Source of the DNA: Collybiopsis luxurians FD-317 M1
Taxonomy: Eukaryota > Basidiomycota > Agaricomycetes > Agaricales > Omphalotaceae
Assembly: GCA_000827265.1 (NCBI GenBank)
Contig: KN834831.1
Coordinates: 145,436 to 209,435 of the forward strand
DNA: 64,000 bases
Reading direction: 5' to 3'
In this document: positions 51,096-61,826 of the stretch, piece by piece
Numbering within the stretch: the first letter of the stretch is position 1
Layout: every line of letters starts with the position of its first letter
Program-made: the position numbers and the translations under genes
The notes under the pieces: generated by a model
What the model was told of the DNA's origin: nothing
Seen by the model: only the letters and a program-made list of their open reading frames with translations
The model's database searches: none

Positions 51096-53550
51096 ATGTC
51101 TTCTAATTCTTCTTCGAGTCGGTTGAACGGCAAACGGGCCTTTGCCGCGACGCGAAATCTTCTTCCTGCTGTCAAGCCTGATATACCCATCTCCCATATA
51201 ACTCAGGCCCCGGCGCATAGTTTTTTCTCTTGGGTTTTTGGTAGGGGTACTGTGGTGGGTAGCAAATCGACTCTAAGCTTTGATTTGGTTGAAATGAACT
51301 TGACTGTTTTAGATCTGGAAAATCTGGCCAGCCGTACTTCTATACACGATCTTTACCTCTCGTGCGTGGAATTGCGTCTGACTTGTTGGAAGGATGTCTG
51401 ATGATTTTCATATAGTTGTCGTTTACTTGTATGACAAGAGGGGCATCAGTCTCAATATCCCAAACGTTATGTTGAACGTTCTCGGTACGCACGTTTCCGA
51501 CACTTTTCCCGATCAACGCTCAACTGCCAGTGTTCAATAGGTGTGGTTATTGGTTTCGTGATATCTTACCGTGCTATGAGCGGGTATGGGATCCAGAATT
51601 TCTCTTTATCTCCATAAAGCCCGGATTGACCCAGATTTGTACAGTTATGATAGGTATTGGCAAGGAAGAAGCGCGTATGTACAAGTTCTTAATTTACCGT
51701 TGTTCGTTCTAACTTTCTGTCTCCTTGCAGATGGTCCGAACTCATCCAGCACTCCCGTACTCTCGGTCGCCTTGTTTGGTGAGTGCACTTTCTTTTGATG
51801 GTTCATCTATCTTGAACGCAACTTTTTCAGGTATCATGTTCCACCGCGACTTACTCCTAGAACCAACGAAGAAATTGCTACTGGACTGATGAACCGCACG
51901 AGTTCAGAGCTTATGAAAGTCATGGCGGAGAAGCGAATGGCTCTTGACCTGATCCTCGCGTACGCTATAGCCATGAAGCATCATCTGCGAGGTATGCCAC
52001 TCTAATTTGTTAGTAGTAATTGTTACTGACTTGCTTTAGGCGAGCTCGGAATCTACTTTGAGGACCTCTATCACCTTGTTCGTCCTTTGCATGAGGTGAG
52101 CGGTAATCTGTCTTTTGACGTGTGCGTACTTTACTGACTATGATAAATTAGCACGACCACTCTGCAGAGCAAAAACAAGCAGCCATGACCTCTGCTCTGG
52201 CTCCTCCGGCCCGAGCTCGTCGTATCGCTTCTAATCCGTCTCTTCCTCATGCTTTAGGTATCAGTAGAGAAGCTTCCCCGGCCCCAGGGAAAAAGCAGGT
52301 TCGAGTTCATCTCCATACCGAGCACGAAAATGCGAGCGAAAGTACATACGGAACTTTCCCTGTTACCGATTCTCCCCGTGGATCAATTCGCCGAGTACCA
52401 TCCAATGATTCCGTCCATAGTACCCATCAAGTGCTCGCGCCTTCCCAAAACCCTGACGGTCCGGATCTCATGAACGATGTCTCTACCGAACTCATTCCAT
52501 TTTCTGGAATGTTTGGTGGTATTAAACGCTGGTTCTCCAAGAAAAACTCATACTCTCAACTTCCAACTTCGGACGTTCGGAAGGATCCCTGGGGATACGA
52601 CGCGAGCCAGAGGAACTGGAGTGGTCCCATCCAGCCGAGAGTTGGGAAAGACAAGCACACGGTGTCCAGTACTGCTCGCGGTGAAAATCTGCCATTGGAG
52701 ATCTTGAGGTGTATGAGCGAATGGTGCAGCGTTCTGGAGGAGCGGAACACGGTTCCAGGTATGTTTATTCGAGGTTTCGAGGGATCTTGGATACTTACTC
52801 AATGTACTTTACAGGAACAAGCTTGGGTTCAATGATGGGTGAAGTCTCAGGACTGGAAGCGACCTTGTCAGGTAAAGCAGCTTTTTTTTATTAGACTCTC
52901 GACTTTGACTGACTTCTCTCGAAGCTCTTGAGCAAATTCTTACTACTCCTTTGCCCTTGTGAGTGTCAAAAAAAAACTGTTGACGTCGATTACAAGCTGA
53001 CGAACGACCGGTATCACAGCGTCTATTCGGTGCACATCAGACAGTGAGTGTCATGTATGTCGTATATTGTCGACCTTCGCTCATTTCGACTTTTTTACAG
53101 CACTGTCTGGGTCTACCTCTTCTTTTTGCCCTTCCAACTCGTGGCCGAATTCAAATGGCACACTGTTGCAGGTAAACAAGTTTTGTGTTTTCCAATTCAT
53201 TGAACTTGTATTCAAGTGTATTCTCTTTTCAGGTGTTACCCTCGCTGCTTTCATCTACCTTGGATTCCTCGCTGCAGGAGAAGAAATCGAGCAGCCATTC
53301 GGTACGCCTTTCCGAGAGATCTAAATTCCACGGAGGGTTAACTTTTCTGAACTTTGCAGGTTACGATGAAAACGACCTCGACCTCGATATGTTCTGCAAG
53401 GAGATCATCGAGGTGGATATTGCCAACCTGAAGAAATCCCCCTGCCTCAACGCCTACTTCCCACCTACCCCACGGGTCCAGCGGCTCGTCAAGCAGCGTT
53501 CGATGACCCTCACAGAAGCCACCCTAGAAATCTCGGATTCAGACTATTGA
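51096..53550 (+). CDS. Bestrophin-like (RFP-TM) anion channel
   Basis: Fifteen exons (51096-51254, 51313-51361, 51416-51484, 51541-51583, 51645-51674, 51731-51778, 51831-51991, 52040-52095, 52152-52758, 52815-52871, 52925-52958, 53020-53043, 53101-53171, 53233-53301, 53360-53550) give 555 aa. Bestrophins form pentameric chloride or bicarbonate channels; fungal members are poorly studied. Signature blocks are SFFSWVFGRGTV, IWPAVLLYTIFTS, LNIPNVMLNVLG, VVIGFVISYRAMSGYDRYWQ, WSELIQHSRTLGRLVWYHVP, HTVWVYLFFLPFQLV and FLAAGEEIEQPFGYDENDLD; the acidic stretch in the last matches the bestrophin calcium-clasp region. A Ser-rich cytosolic insert of about 150 residues sits in the large exon 9. Exons of 24, 30, 34, 43, 48 and 49 nt make this gene easy to mis-annotate. 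Every junction is GT-AG and keeps phase. Confidence 0.9.
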
Positions 53551-54001
53551 TCCAGATAAATAAATGGCGATTTGAGCCTCTACCCAAAAACACGAGAGAA
53601 ATCTGATTCTCAGTCTCTTTCGGAACGGAATTGACACCGTTCCTGTCACTCGTTTACATTGTGTTGTCCTTTAAGTTATTTTTTATTACGGGATTTACCA
53701 CTGGTTATGGATTCTCAGTACACAACGCTCGTTTGTATCTAATTATTTGATCTTTTTGTACCAACATCGACTTGATAATTTTTCCAGACAGCAGTGTGAG
53801 GCGAGGCTCCTCGCGAATGGAAATTACTAGCCTGGACAGGCGGTATCGCGTCTTTTTGAAGTCTTATTCGCGTCTTATTCGCGTCCGCAGATCGAAAACT
53901 TGAAGGGCCCAATTAGCGCCCGTTTGAAGGCTCCTTTTTCATTAACCGTTGGACGTCGAAAATGGATAGGGTCCCCGTTCTCGAGTCTTCTTCTAACCCC
54001 C
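53551..54001. other. Intergenic region before the chitinase
   Basis: 451 bp between the bestrophin-like stop and the chitinase start. It should contain the first gene's 3' end and the second gene's promoter; a doubled GTCTTATTCGC motif occurs at about 53860-53885. No gene is seen. Confidence 0.55.
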
Positions 54002-55736
54002 ATGTTCATTCATCTCACAGCGGGCTTTCTTCTCGTGTCTCTTTCGATTTTGGGTTCGGTGGTCAAAGGGTCCGGTCTCCATGAAAATCCTATCGATAAC
54101 AGTCCTTTTCACCGCGGACATGCACCTCGAGGCTCGCTGGAGGTTGATGCTAGGGGTACTCAGAGCCAGGTTGCTATGATGTGGTTTGCTGGTTGGCACC
54201 AAGATTCTACTCCCGCCTTTCCCATCTCCAAAGTAAAGTGGTCGAGCTACACTCATGTCACTTATTCCTTCGCGTGCGTATCTCCAAGAAGTATTGCTTG
54301 CTCTCAAATGTCTGGAACTCATCACTAATTTAGATTTCCTACAAACTCGTGCCAGCTGAGTATGGATGGGTCCGAAGGGGTAAAGCTCGACGAGTTTGTG
54401 GGCCAGGCTCACCAACATGTTCGTACTTGATCGTTCTTCTTCCGACTTCTTGTTCTCTGACACTGGACAATCAGGGTGTGAAAGCCCTTATAGCCATTGG
54501 AGGATGGACGGGGTATGTATTTTGGACGTTTGCCTTTCTGTTTCTTACTCACAAAACAATAGATCTCGCTTTTTTTCCTCCTGTGTTGGATCTGCAGCAA
54601 ACCGTACAGCCTTTGTAAAGACAACCACAGCTTTCGTGAAGCTCCATAAACTTGATGGTGTCAATATTGAGTACGTAGCTTGAAACATTACACGTATGCG
54701 TGCAGAACCATCGCTTAATTGGACAATCAATTTTAGCTGGGAGTACCCCAACTCAGATGCCATTGGATGCAACGTAAAAAGTCCTCAGGATTCAGCAAAC
54801 TATCTGGCGTATCTCAAGGAACTGCGATCGAGTCTTCCGAAACCGTACTTGATCACCATCGCTGCTGGGATCACTCCTCTTCCTGATGCGTCCGGTAATC
54901 CTCTCAAAGACGTGTCTGGCTTTGCACAAGTTTTGGACTTTGTTGCTCTCATGGTATACGACATCTGGGGTTCGTGGTCTTCGAGCGTCGGTATGTAGAT
55001 CTCGACGTATATCTCCGCGATCCGATTGGGCTCATAAAGTGCACTTTCAGGACCCAATGCTCCATTGAATGATACTTGTGCAGCTCCCCAGAACCAACAA
55101 GGATCAGCTGTCGCTGCTGCTAAAGCCTGGAGCAAGGCCGGCATGCCTGTGAACCAACTCGTTCTCGGTGTTCCTGCGTATGGACACTCGTTCCTTGTGC
55201 AACGTGAAAACGCTTTCGTTTCGGGATCAACTACGAAGCTTGCTTCATACAATCGCTTCGATGCATCAGCGTATCCAAAGGGAGATGCTTGGGATAGCGA
55301 TGCTGGTGTAGATGTTTGTGGTAACAACGAGCCCAACGGAGGTGAGCAACGTTTAAATTCAGCATCTGTGAGACGAAGAAATAACGCCTTTTCATCTAGG
55401 CACCTACAACTTTTGGGGTCTGGTCAACAATGGATTCCTGGACCAGACTGGGAAGAGCGCGCACGGGATCGCCTATCGATTCGACGATTGCAGTCAAACC
55501 GTACGTTATTACTTATTCTTCGTAGCCCCCCAGTTGGATTAATATCTGATTCAATTCAGGCCTACGTCTACAATTCAACAAGCCAGATTATGGTGTCGTT
55601 TGACGATGCCCAGTCGTTCTGCTCCAAAGGCAAGTTCATCTCCAGTACGAAACTTGCTGGGTTTGCAATGTGGGAGGCGGGAGGAGACTATAATAATATC
55701 CTTCTGGGGTCGATTTTGAGTTGTATGAAATTGTGA
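54002..55736 (+). CDS. Secreted GH18 (class V-type) chitinase
   Basis: Eight exons (54002-54273, 54334-54418, 54475-54512, 54563-54670, 54737-54990, 55051-55341, 55400-55500, 55560-55736) give 441 aa. It would hydrolyse beta-1,4 bonds of chitin, in cell-wall remodelling or on foreign chitin. A signal peptide (FIHLTAGFLLVSLSILGSVV) starts the protein. The GH18 barrel shows MWFAGWH on strand 1, the substrate-binding block LIAIGGWTGSRFFSS, and the catalytic signature DGVNIDWEYP with Asp-x-Asp-x-Glu intact; intron 4 splits its Asp codon. Further barrel blocks are ALMVYDIWG (the Met-x-Tyr strand), VLGVPAYGHSF and GFAMWEAGGDYNN with the conserved Trp. No carbohydrate-binding module or GPI signal is seen. 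I chose ATG 54002 because it starts the signal peptide; the frame upstream begins with a non-ATG codon. Confidence 0.93.
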
Positions 55737-55979
55737 TTGGAATTTGGGATTGGGTCTACTCTACGCTTTCAGGTTTTGGGATTGGGTCTCTTCTACCCGT
55801 TTAGGTTATGGGAATTGTGCCTGTAATTTGTGGGTTATACATACGTTAATAACTGTGCTCGTTCATCAACGAGTTGCATAGTAAAGAAAATGTGTGGGGT
55901 GCCGGAATTCTTCAAGTTCGATTTTCACCAAGGGCTGAAGTTATGAGTGTGATGAAAAAAATTTAACATCGTTGTTGAG
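55737..55979. other. Spacer between the chitinase and the AT-rich island
   Basis: About 240 bp containing two related copies of a TTTTGGGATTGGGTCT-like stretch just after the chitinase stop (about 55741-55790). No gene is seen. Confidence 0.5.
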
Positions 55980-56003
55980 TTCCAATCCAGGGAATCGAAC
56001 ACC
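55980..56003 (-). other. tRNA-Glu 3'-end fragment (T-arm and acceptor half)
   Basis: Read on the minus strand this is the B-box/T-loop (GTTCGATTCCC) and acceptor 3' half of a tRNA-Glu. Over 24 positions it matches the intact tRNA-Glu gene at 60981-61004 in 21, in the same orientation. The upstream tRNA half is absent, so this is a fragment. It could be a pseudo-tRNA, part of a tRNA-derived SINE, or one end of a target duplication. Confidence 0.6.
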
Positions 56004-56452
56004 TTAAATATACCAATCATGGTTCCGTCATATTAAAAATCGAAATAACACTCATTCGCAGCTAAACATGTCTGGGCTACAGTGGGGCGGCATCAGCAGC
56101 AGTGCAAAGTTGTTCTCACACTACCCTCACCATCTGCTCATGAAACGCTCTGAAAGATTTTTTTCATCGCAGAATTTCAGTTCTGCCCCCAAAAGACTCC
56201 ACGTCCAACCAAGCTCACCTGATTTTACTGTCCAAGAAAACTCGAGTGAATGTGAGAAGAGCTTTGATGATTTTTTGATATGAAACATTCAATCTGATAC
56301 ATGACTGCAGCAACTGAAGCTGCCTGGTGCCTCTAATTTTGGAATACAAGGATCACCAACTTTTGTTGCTGCAGGGAGGGATGCTCATCACTATCATATA
56401 ACTAACCAGTACTACAGTAGGATTTTAATATCATCATTATCATATTGGAGCA

Positions 56453-59400
56453 TTGACAGCCCTATTTTCAACAGACGGAAGGGATACTGACACTCTCAGG
56501 GAATTAAAGGAAAGGCTTAATCCAATTGTTGACCCAGCGAAAAAATGGATTGGCTTTATGAAGGGGGCTTGCATCAATTTGCTCGAGGATCTGTGCAATT
56601 GGGTACTCAGACCAGACTCTCACATGGCTTGGATCCATGGCTTGGCACGAAACGGAAAAAGTGCAATAGCAGTTTTTCTTGCTGCAAAATTACGGGAAAT
56701 GAATGGCTAGATTATTTTGGCACTTACTTTTCATTCTGTCAAGGGTCAGGAAACAGATAATATCTTGTCACTTGTGCCAACTATGTGCTATCATTTGGCA
56801 AAAGTATATCCAGAATATGCGATGCATTTACTGGATATATTGTAGAAGGATGCTTCCTTGCAGGCAAAACACATATCTCTAAAGGAGCAGTTTTCCATCT
56901 TCTGGAAACCACTGTATATAATCAGTTCACCACAGCCAACTGTGATTATCATCGATGGACTGGATGAATAGGGCAACCAAAATGAGCGGTATATACTACT
57001 GAAAAATCTACAAGCCCATTTGAGCAAGATCAAATGGATTCAGATAATCATAACAAGTCGGCCTTATGATGAAATTGAAAAAGCAATGGCAAACCAGGAG
57101 CAAATTCAACCATTTAACCTCACTACTAATACACTGCACACCATGATATTGGGATATTCTTATGGGAAAGATTTGCATATTTGAGAAATGGAAGAGTTTC
57201 AAAAAGCTATATAGATAATCTTGTGTCCAAAGCAGATGGCCTGTTTGGTTAGGCCATCACAGCAATGGAGTTCATAGAGTCAGGATTTGACATAGTAGCA
57301 AATATTGGGAATTTACTGCACCTGAAACATCACAGTTACATTGAGCAACCACGTATTGAATTGTATAGGCTGTACAAAGAAGTGTTGATGTAATACTTTG
57401 GCAATAAACAGAGGCAAAAGCACTTTCAAATTTTCAATTGATTGTTGGAACAATACTTTTGGCATGAGCCCTTGGCAATTGACACTCTGGCAAACATGTT
57501 GAACTTGGATCATGATGTAGTGAAAAATGTCCTTGGAGCATTAAAGGCATTGTTATATGATTATGGTGGAAAAGTGTATTATCATTTGTCCTTGAAAGAG
57601 TTCCTATACTTTGAACAATGTCCAAATGAGTTTCAGATCCAGGAAAATCTGCAACACCAGAATTTGGCAAACATCTGCATAAAAGTCTTGTTCAAGGAAC
57701 TTAAATTTAATATCTGCCTTCTGGAAATATCATCAATTCCAAATCATGAAATAAAGGATCTGCAAAACAGGATTGATGAGAGGATCTCAGGTCAGCTGCA
57801 GTATAGTGTGCAATGGTGGGCCCACCATGTAGAAAATGCTGAAGCAGGTAACAGCATAATTCAAAAGATAGGATATTTTATAAGTAGTTGTCAAATAATA
57901 TTCTGGTTGGAATGCATGAGTTTAATGGGGAAGATTGATGGGATAATACTTAGTACAACTAAGATGAAGAGATGGGCCATAAAAATAAAGGTAAGCATTA
58001 CTTTTCACTGAGTGACCAGTAATTGATGCAAAACTAGGACATATATATGGTGAGGGGAATACAAGAGTTGCAGCAGTTTGTAAATGTATTCTCTGTTGTA
58101 TTACAAGAAAGTACACCACGTATCTATGTATCAGGATGTGCATTTGTACCTTCAGAGTCTGCACCGCAAGAAAACAGGATTGTACAATCTAGACAGGTTG
58201 TAAAAGTAACAAGAGGTGGAAGTAATATGAAAAGGGAGAAGATGTTGCATGTGATAGATATCAAAGCTGGAGTAACTTCTGTAGTATATTCACCTGATGG
58301 TCAATATGTGGTATCTGGCTTTAAGGATAGGACAGTAAGAATTTGGAATGCTCAAACAGGTCTGCAGGTTGGGGAGCCACTCAAAGGCCACACAAAGTGG
58401 GTCAAATCAGTGGCATATTCACCTGATGGTCAATATGTGGTGTCTGGCTCTGAGGATGAGACAGTAAGAATTTGGGATGCTCAGACAGGTCTGCAGGTTA
58501 GGGAGCCATTTACAGGCCACACTGATATGGTTACCTCAGTGGCATATTCACCTAATGGCCAATATGTGGTCTCTGGCTCATGGGATAAGACAGTAAGAAT
58601 TTGGAATGCTCAAATGGGTCTGCATGTTGGGGAGCCACTCACAGGCCACACTCTTCTAGTTATGTCAGTAGCATATTCACCCAATGGTCAATATGTGGTA
58701 TCTGGTTCAACGGATAAGACAATAAGAATTTGGAATGCTCAAACAGGTCTGCAGGTTGGGGAGTCACTTGAAGGCCACACTAGTGCTGTTACATCAGTGG
58801 CATATTCACCTGATGGTCAATATATGGTGTCTGGCTCTGATGATGAGATAATAAGAATTTGGAATGCCCCAACAGGTCTGCAGACTGGGGAGCCACTCAC
58901 AGGCCCCAATAATTGGATTAAGCCAGTGACTTATTCAGCTAATGGTCAATATGTAGTGTCTGGTTCAGAGGATGAGACAGTAAAAATATGGAATTCTCAG
59001 GCAGGTCTGCACATTGAAGAGCCATTCAAAGGCAAAGCTAATTCACTCAACTCAGTGGCATCTTTGTCTTATGGTCAATGTAAGGGGGAAAATGACTGTA
59101 TATCTCCTACAAATCATAACTTCTATGATTTAAAACATACTAAGATCTCCTTTAGTAGTACCATCATACAACCAGAATACCACATGTCAATTAACAGTCT
59201 GCTGCATAATTACAATTTTCATGCTACTTCACCATTAGTGTATAGTCATCATCACTTCCATTCACTGTCAGTTTCCACCCCCCCTTCTGATGATATTTTT
59301 CACTCAGAATGTCACACTCAGCTTCCTCCAGGCATCCCATCAGGTTATATTAATGACCGAGGCTGGCTCTGTTCTGAAGATGGTTAACTCATTCTTTGGC

Positions 59401-59523
59401 TTCTTCCATCAATGAGGGGTGAATCTAAGGATAGATGTCAAGTTCTTACCATTCCCTCTGATGCTACAAACTGTGCTCTTTCTGTGGATTGGTCAAATTT
59501 TGCTTATGGAACTAAATGGACTG
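56453..59523 (+). pseudogene. Decayed NACHT-WD40 (STAND/NLR-type) gene
   Basis: Family order is preserved. P-loop: HGLARNGKSAIAVFLAAKLR (about 56627-56698). Walker B: VIIIDGLDE (ends 56968). Sensor: IIITSRPYDEI (about 57044). Winged-helix/linker block: LANMLNLDHDVVKNVLGAL and NICLLEISSIPNHE (57442-57990), then a 47-nt intron, a PRIYVSGCAFVPSES block and seven WD40 repeats. The NACHT part carries in-frame stops at 56708, 56843, 56969 and 57182 and a frame change near 57200. The final RGWLCSEDG is cut by TAA at 59385, although homologous-looking sequence (LILWLLPSMRGES, then DWSNFAYGTKWTEC) runs on to about 59523. Intact relatives are cytosolic nucleotide switches linked to allorecognition or defence in fungi. 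The N-terminal effector domain is not recognisable. The region is AT-rich compared with the neighbouring genes. Confidence 0.85.
58281..59183 (+). repeat. Seven WD40 repeats in exact 129-bp tandem
   Basis: The GTGGCATATTC-like start of each repeat falls at 58281, 58410, 58539, 58668, 58797, 58926 and 59055, always 129 bp (43 codons) apart. Repeats 1-6 are very similar (SVAYSPDGQYVVSGS, DxTVRIWNAQTGLQ, EPLxGHT); the seventh is degraded after SVASLSYGQC. The open frame 58047-59387 is uninterrupted across the array, unlike the NACHT half upstream. Such near-identical repeats in fungal NLR-like genes are known to recombine and diversify. Confidence 0.9.
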
Positions 59524-60980
59524 AATGTTGGCATTCCACTTGATCATGCAATCAATGTTTATTCTAACAGTAGAACTTGAAACTTCTACCCTTCCCAAGC
59601 CCCTCAAGACATTACTTCTTGGAAATTTTTTTCTTGAGCTCTTTGTACTGCCATTGAAGTTCTTACTATTTCCTTGGCTTCAACTAAAATTGAATTCTAC
59701 ATTTTCCATTTCTCTCTGTTCTCCTGAATTAAAGCAATCTGGTGATCTCTAATTCAGGGACATTTGCCAGTGTGATCCTAGGATTGTGCCGTATCTTTTT
59801 CTCAGTATCAGTAGATACATCTATGCTATTATATATATTGGTTTGTAACATTATTTGAACTTTGATTCATCAAAAATAATACTGAAATTCCAAATGACTT
59901 AGTCACGTTACTGCAATCATCATGTCAAAAATCAGAATGTTTTTGAGGGGATTATATGGACTATAAGTATATTCAAAGTAAATGTCTAACTTTCAAATTG
60001 CTAAGAAACAGATAGTGTTATGATATATTTTAGTTCTTGGTTTTCAGTATTGTAAGACCTCTTAATCTAATAACTCTGAGGCATAAGCAATATCTCATTC
60101 TATTACACAAATAGGCCCAAATAATGTTGCCGTAGTGGCGGTGCGTGTAAGGGTTTAGATCTTCAGACCCACAACCTCTTTAAGTATTTGAAAGACACTT
60201 GTAGTTATAGCATCTAGCTCCTCAATCCACTCCCTTATGTGTAGCTTGCAGTTTCATGTATTTCATTATCAGATTTGGTAGTGTATTTAAGTACGTAGTT
60301 ACGGGCTTTGTATGTTGTCGAATCAACACCATAGTGCTCCCTTCTCTCGCATCTCCATTCCGAGCATTGAGGTCTCGCCAGATCCCTCACAGTGCGAAGG
60401 AAAAAGGGTAAGTAGCTTTTGTAACTAGTACTAGTACCCCCTTCGGAAACACATGCGGCTACAGGCCGTAGGCATAACAAGTATATAGGATGCACGCTCC
60501 AGGCAAGGATTTTACGTCGCGGTTGTAGTCCAGTGATACACAGCTGGCAGCTAGATGTGGGGCCATAATCAATGATCACCAGAATCAGGATGTATCATAT
60601 AACTCTGGGCAAATCTAAGTAGTAGGGACTTAAACCTCGGTTTGAGTCTGTTACAGTTCAAACTGCAGAAGCCGTTGGTAACGCCGCTATGCCATATGGG
60701 AATTGCTATGACAGGGAATACTAAGCATATGAACTTGTCTGCACCGGTGTATAGCAAAGATCTCCGCATATATTCGCTATTTGAATTCAATACACACTCT
60801 AAGAAAGACCCTATGTCGGAGTCTGATGATATACTCTACAAACTTGGCTAGGTTTTAAGCTGTGGCCGGTGGAGCCAGGATGTAAGTAACTGGGTGACTT
60901 CTTTATGAGTGTGTTCTGTCTACTTTGAAAAAAATTTCATCAACAGGTACAAAAAACAAAAAAATCCAACTTCAGATACA
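59524..60980. other. AT-rich flank of the NLR pseudogene
   Basis: No gene is recognised. The stretch contains a 20-bp exact match (59875-59894) to 3131-3150. Sequence becomes less AT-rich from about 60200. The right end abuts the tRNA-Glu gene. Confidence 0.5.
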
Positions 60981-61082
60981 TTCCAATGCGGGGAATCGAA
61001 CCCCGGGCTGCTGTGCAATATCTAGACGGTTCACAGGCTCCTGAATGAAAGACAGCAATGTTAGCCACTACACCACATTGGA
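60981..61082 (-). tRNA. tRNA-Glu (TTC), intron-containing
   Basis: Complete cloverleaf on the minus strand. The acceptor stem is TCCAATG/CATTGGA, the D stem GTGT/ACAT, the anticodon stem GCTGT/ACAGC, loop 32-37 reads CTTTCA (anticodon TTC), and the T arm is CGGGG-TTCGATT-CCCCG. A roughly 30-nt intron (about 61045-61016) follows position 37. The discriminator base is A. Confidence 0.92.
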
Positions 61083-61826
61083 ATTAAAAGTTTGTCCTGC
61101 TCGTAACCTTATTACCTAATTCTCAATTGGAAGCGGTAAGCAGAATTTCTTTTTTTCTTTATTGCTCAGAACCAAGCGGGCCTCTTACAATGTAGCACAA
61201 TATGTATATATTAGCTTCGCAACTTGATAGATGTACAATCATACAAATAATTCCCATTTAAGTAAGCACGTCGTTAAATCCCATCTGTTTGCTAGGGAAG
61301 TGCCTACACCCAACCCAACCCAACCGAACCCTCCCCACCTTCAAGCTTCAAGTCTCAAGTCCCATACCTTGATAGTCCAATATCCATGCACATCGTATCG
61401 CGTTGACCTTTTTATGTCTTTCGGAAGTTCCTTTCCTCATTCCCCACAAATCTCCTAAACGCGATGTGAACACGTCCCTGCACCCCTCCTCTCAACAACG
61501 AACACGAACAATACCAACAAAGATCCCCGCATCCTCCATCCATCCATACCATCCATCCGATCCTCAAAACATCCAACTAGCAGCAGCATCCGCATTCCCC
61601 CCGCCGCACCCAACATCGATATGCCACTTCCCTCGTAGCGCCTAGATACATCAGCACACGTATATTATCTTCCGAGTGATTTTATCTTTGACGGGATGTA
61701 CCTTCGCCTGCAAAAGAGGGTTGTGATGAACCTAATACACATATTTTGTCTTTGAGAGGATGTACCTCCGCCTACAGAAGAGGGTCGTGATGAACCTAAT
61801 ATACATAGACAGAGAATGAACATCAG
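61083..61826. other. Intergenic region with a tandem duplication
   Basis: Short C/A-rich simple sequence (CCAACC and CATC runs, about 61300-61560) is followed by a two-copy direct repeat at 61688-61807. No recognisable gene. Confidence 0.5.
61688..61807. repeat. Two-copy direct repeat, period about 65 bp
   Basis: Two copies of a segment beginning TTGACGGGATGTACC / TTGAGAGGATGTACC and ending GATGAACCTAATA(C/T)ACATA lie at about 61688-61742 and 61753-61807, differing at only a few positions. They sit just 3' of the DDI1-like copy on its minus strand. Confidence 0.85.

Noticed and set aside
60235..60579. 114-aa minus-strand frame between the NLR pseudogene and the tRNA-Glu
   Set aside because: No motif, not ATG-supported by flanking exons, and composition like its non-coding surroundings.
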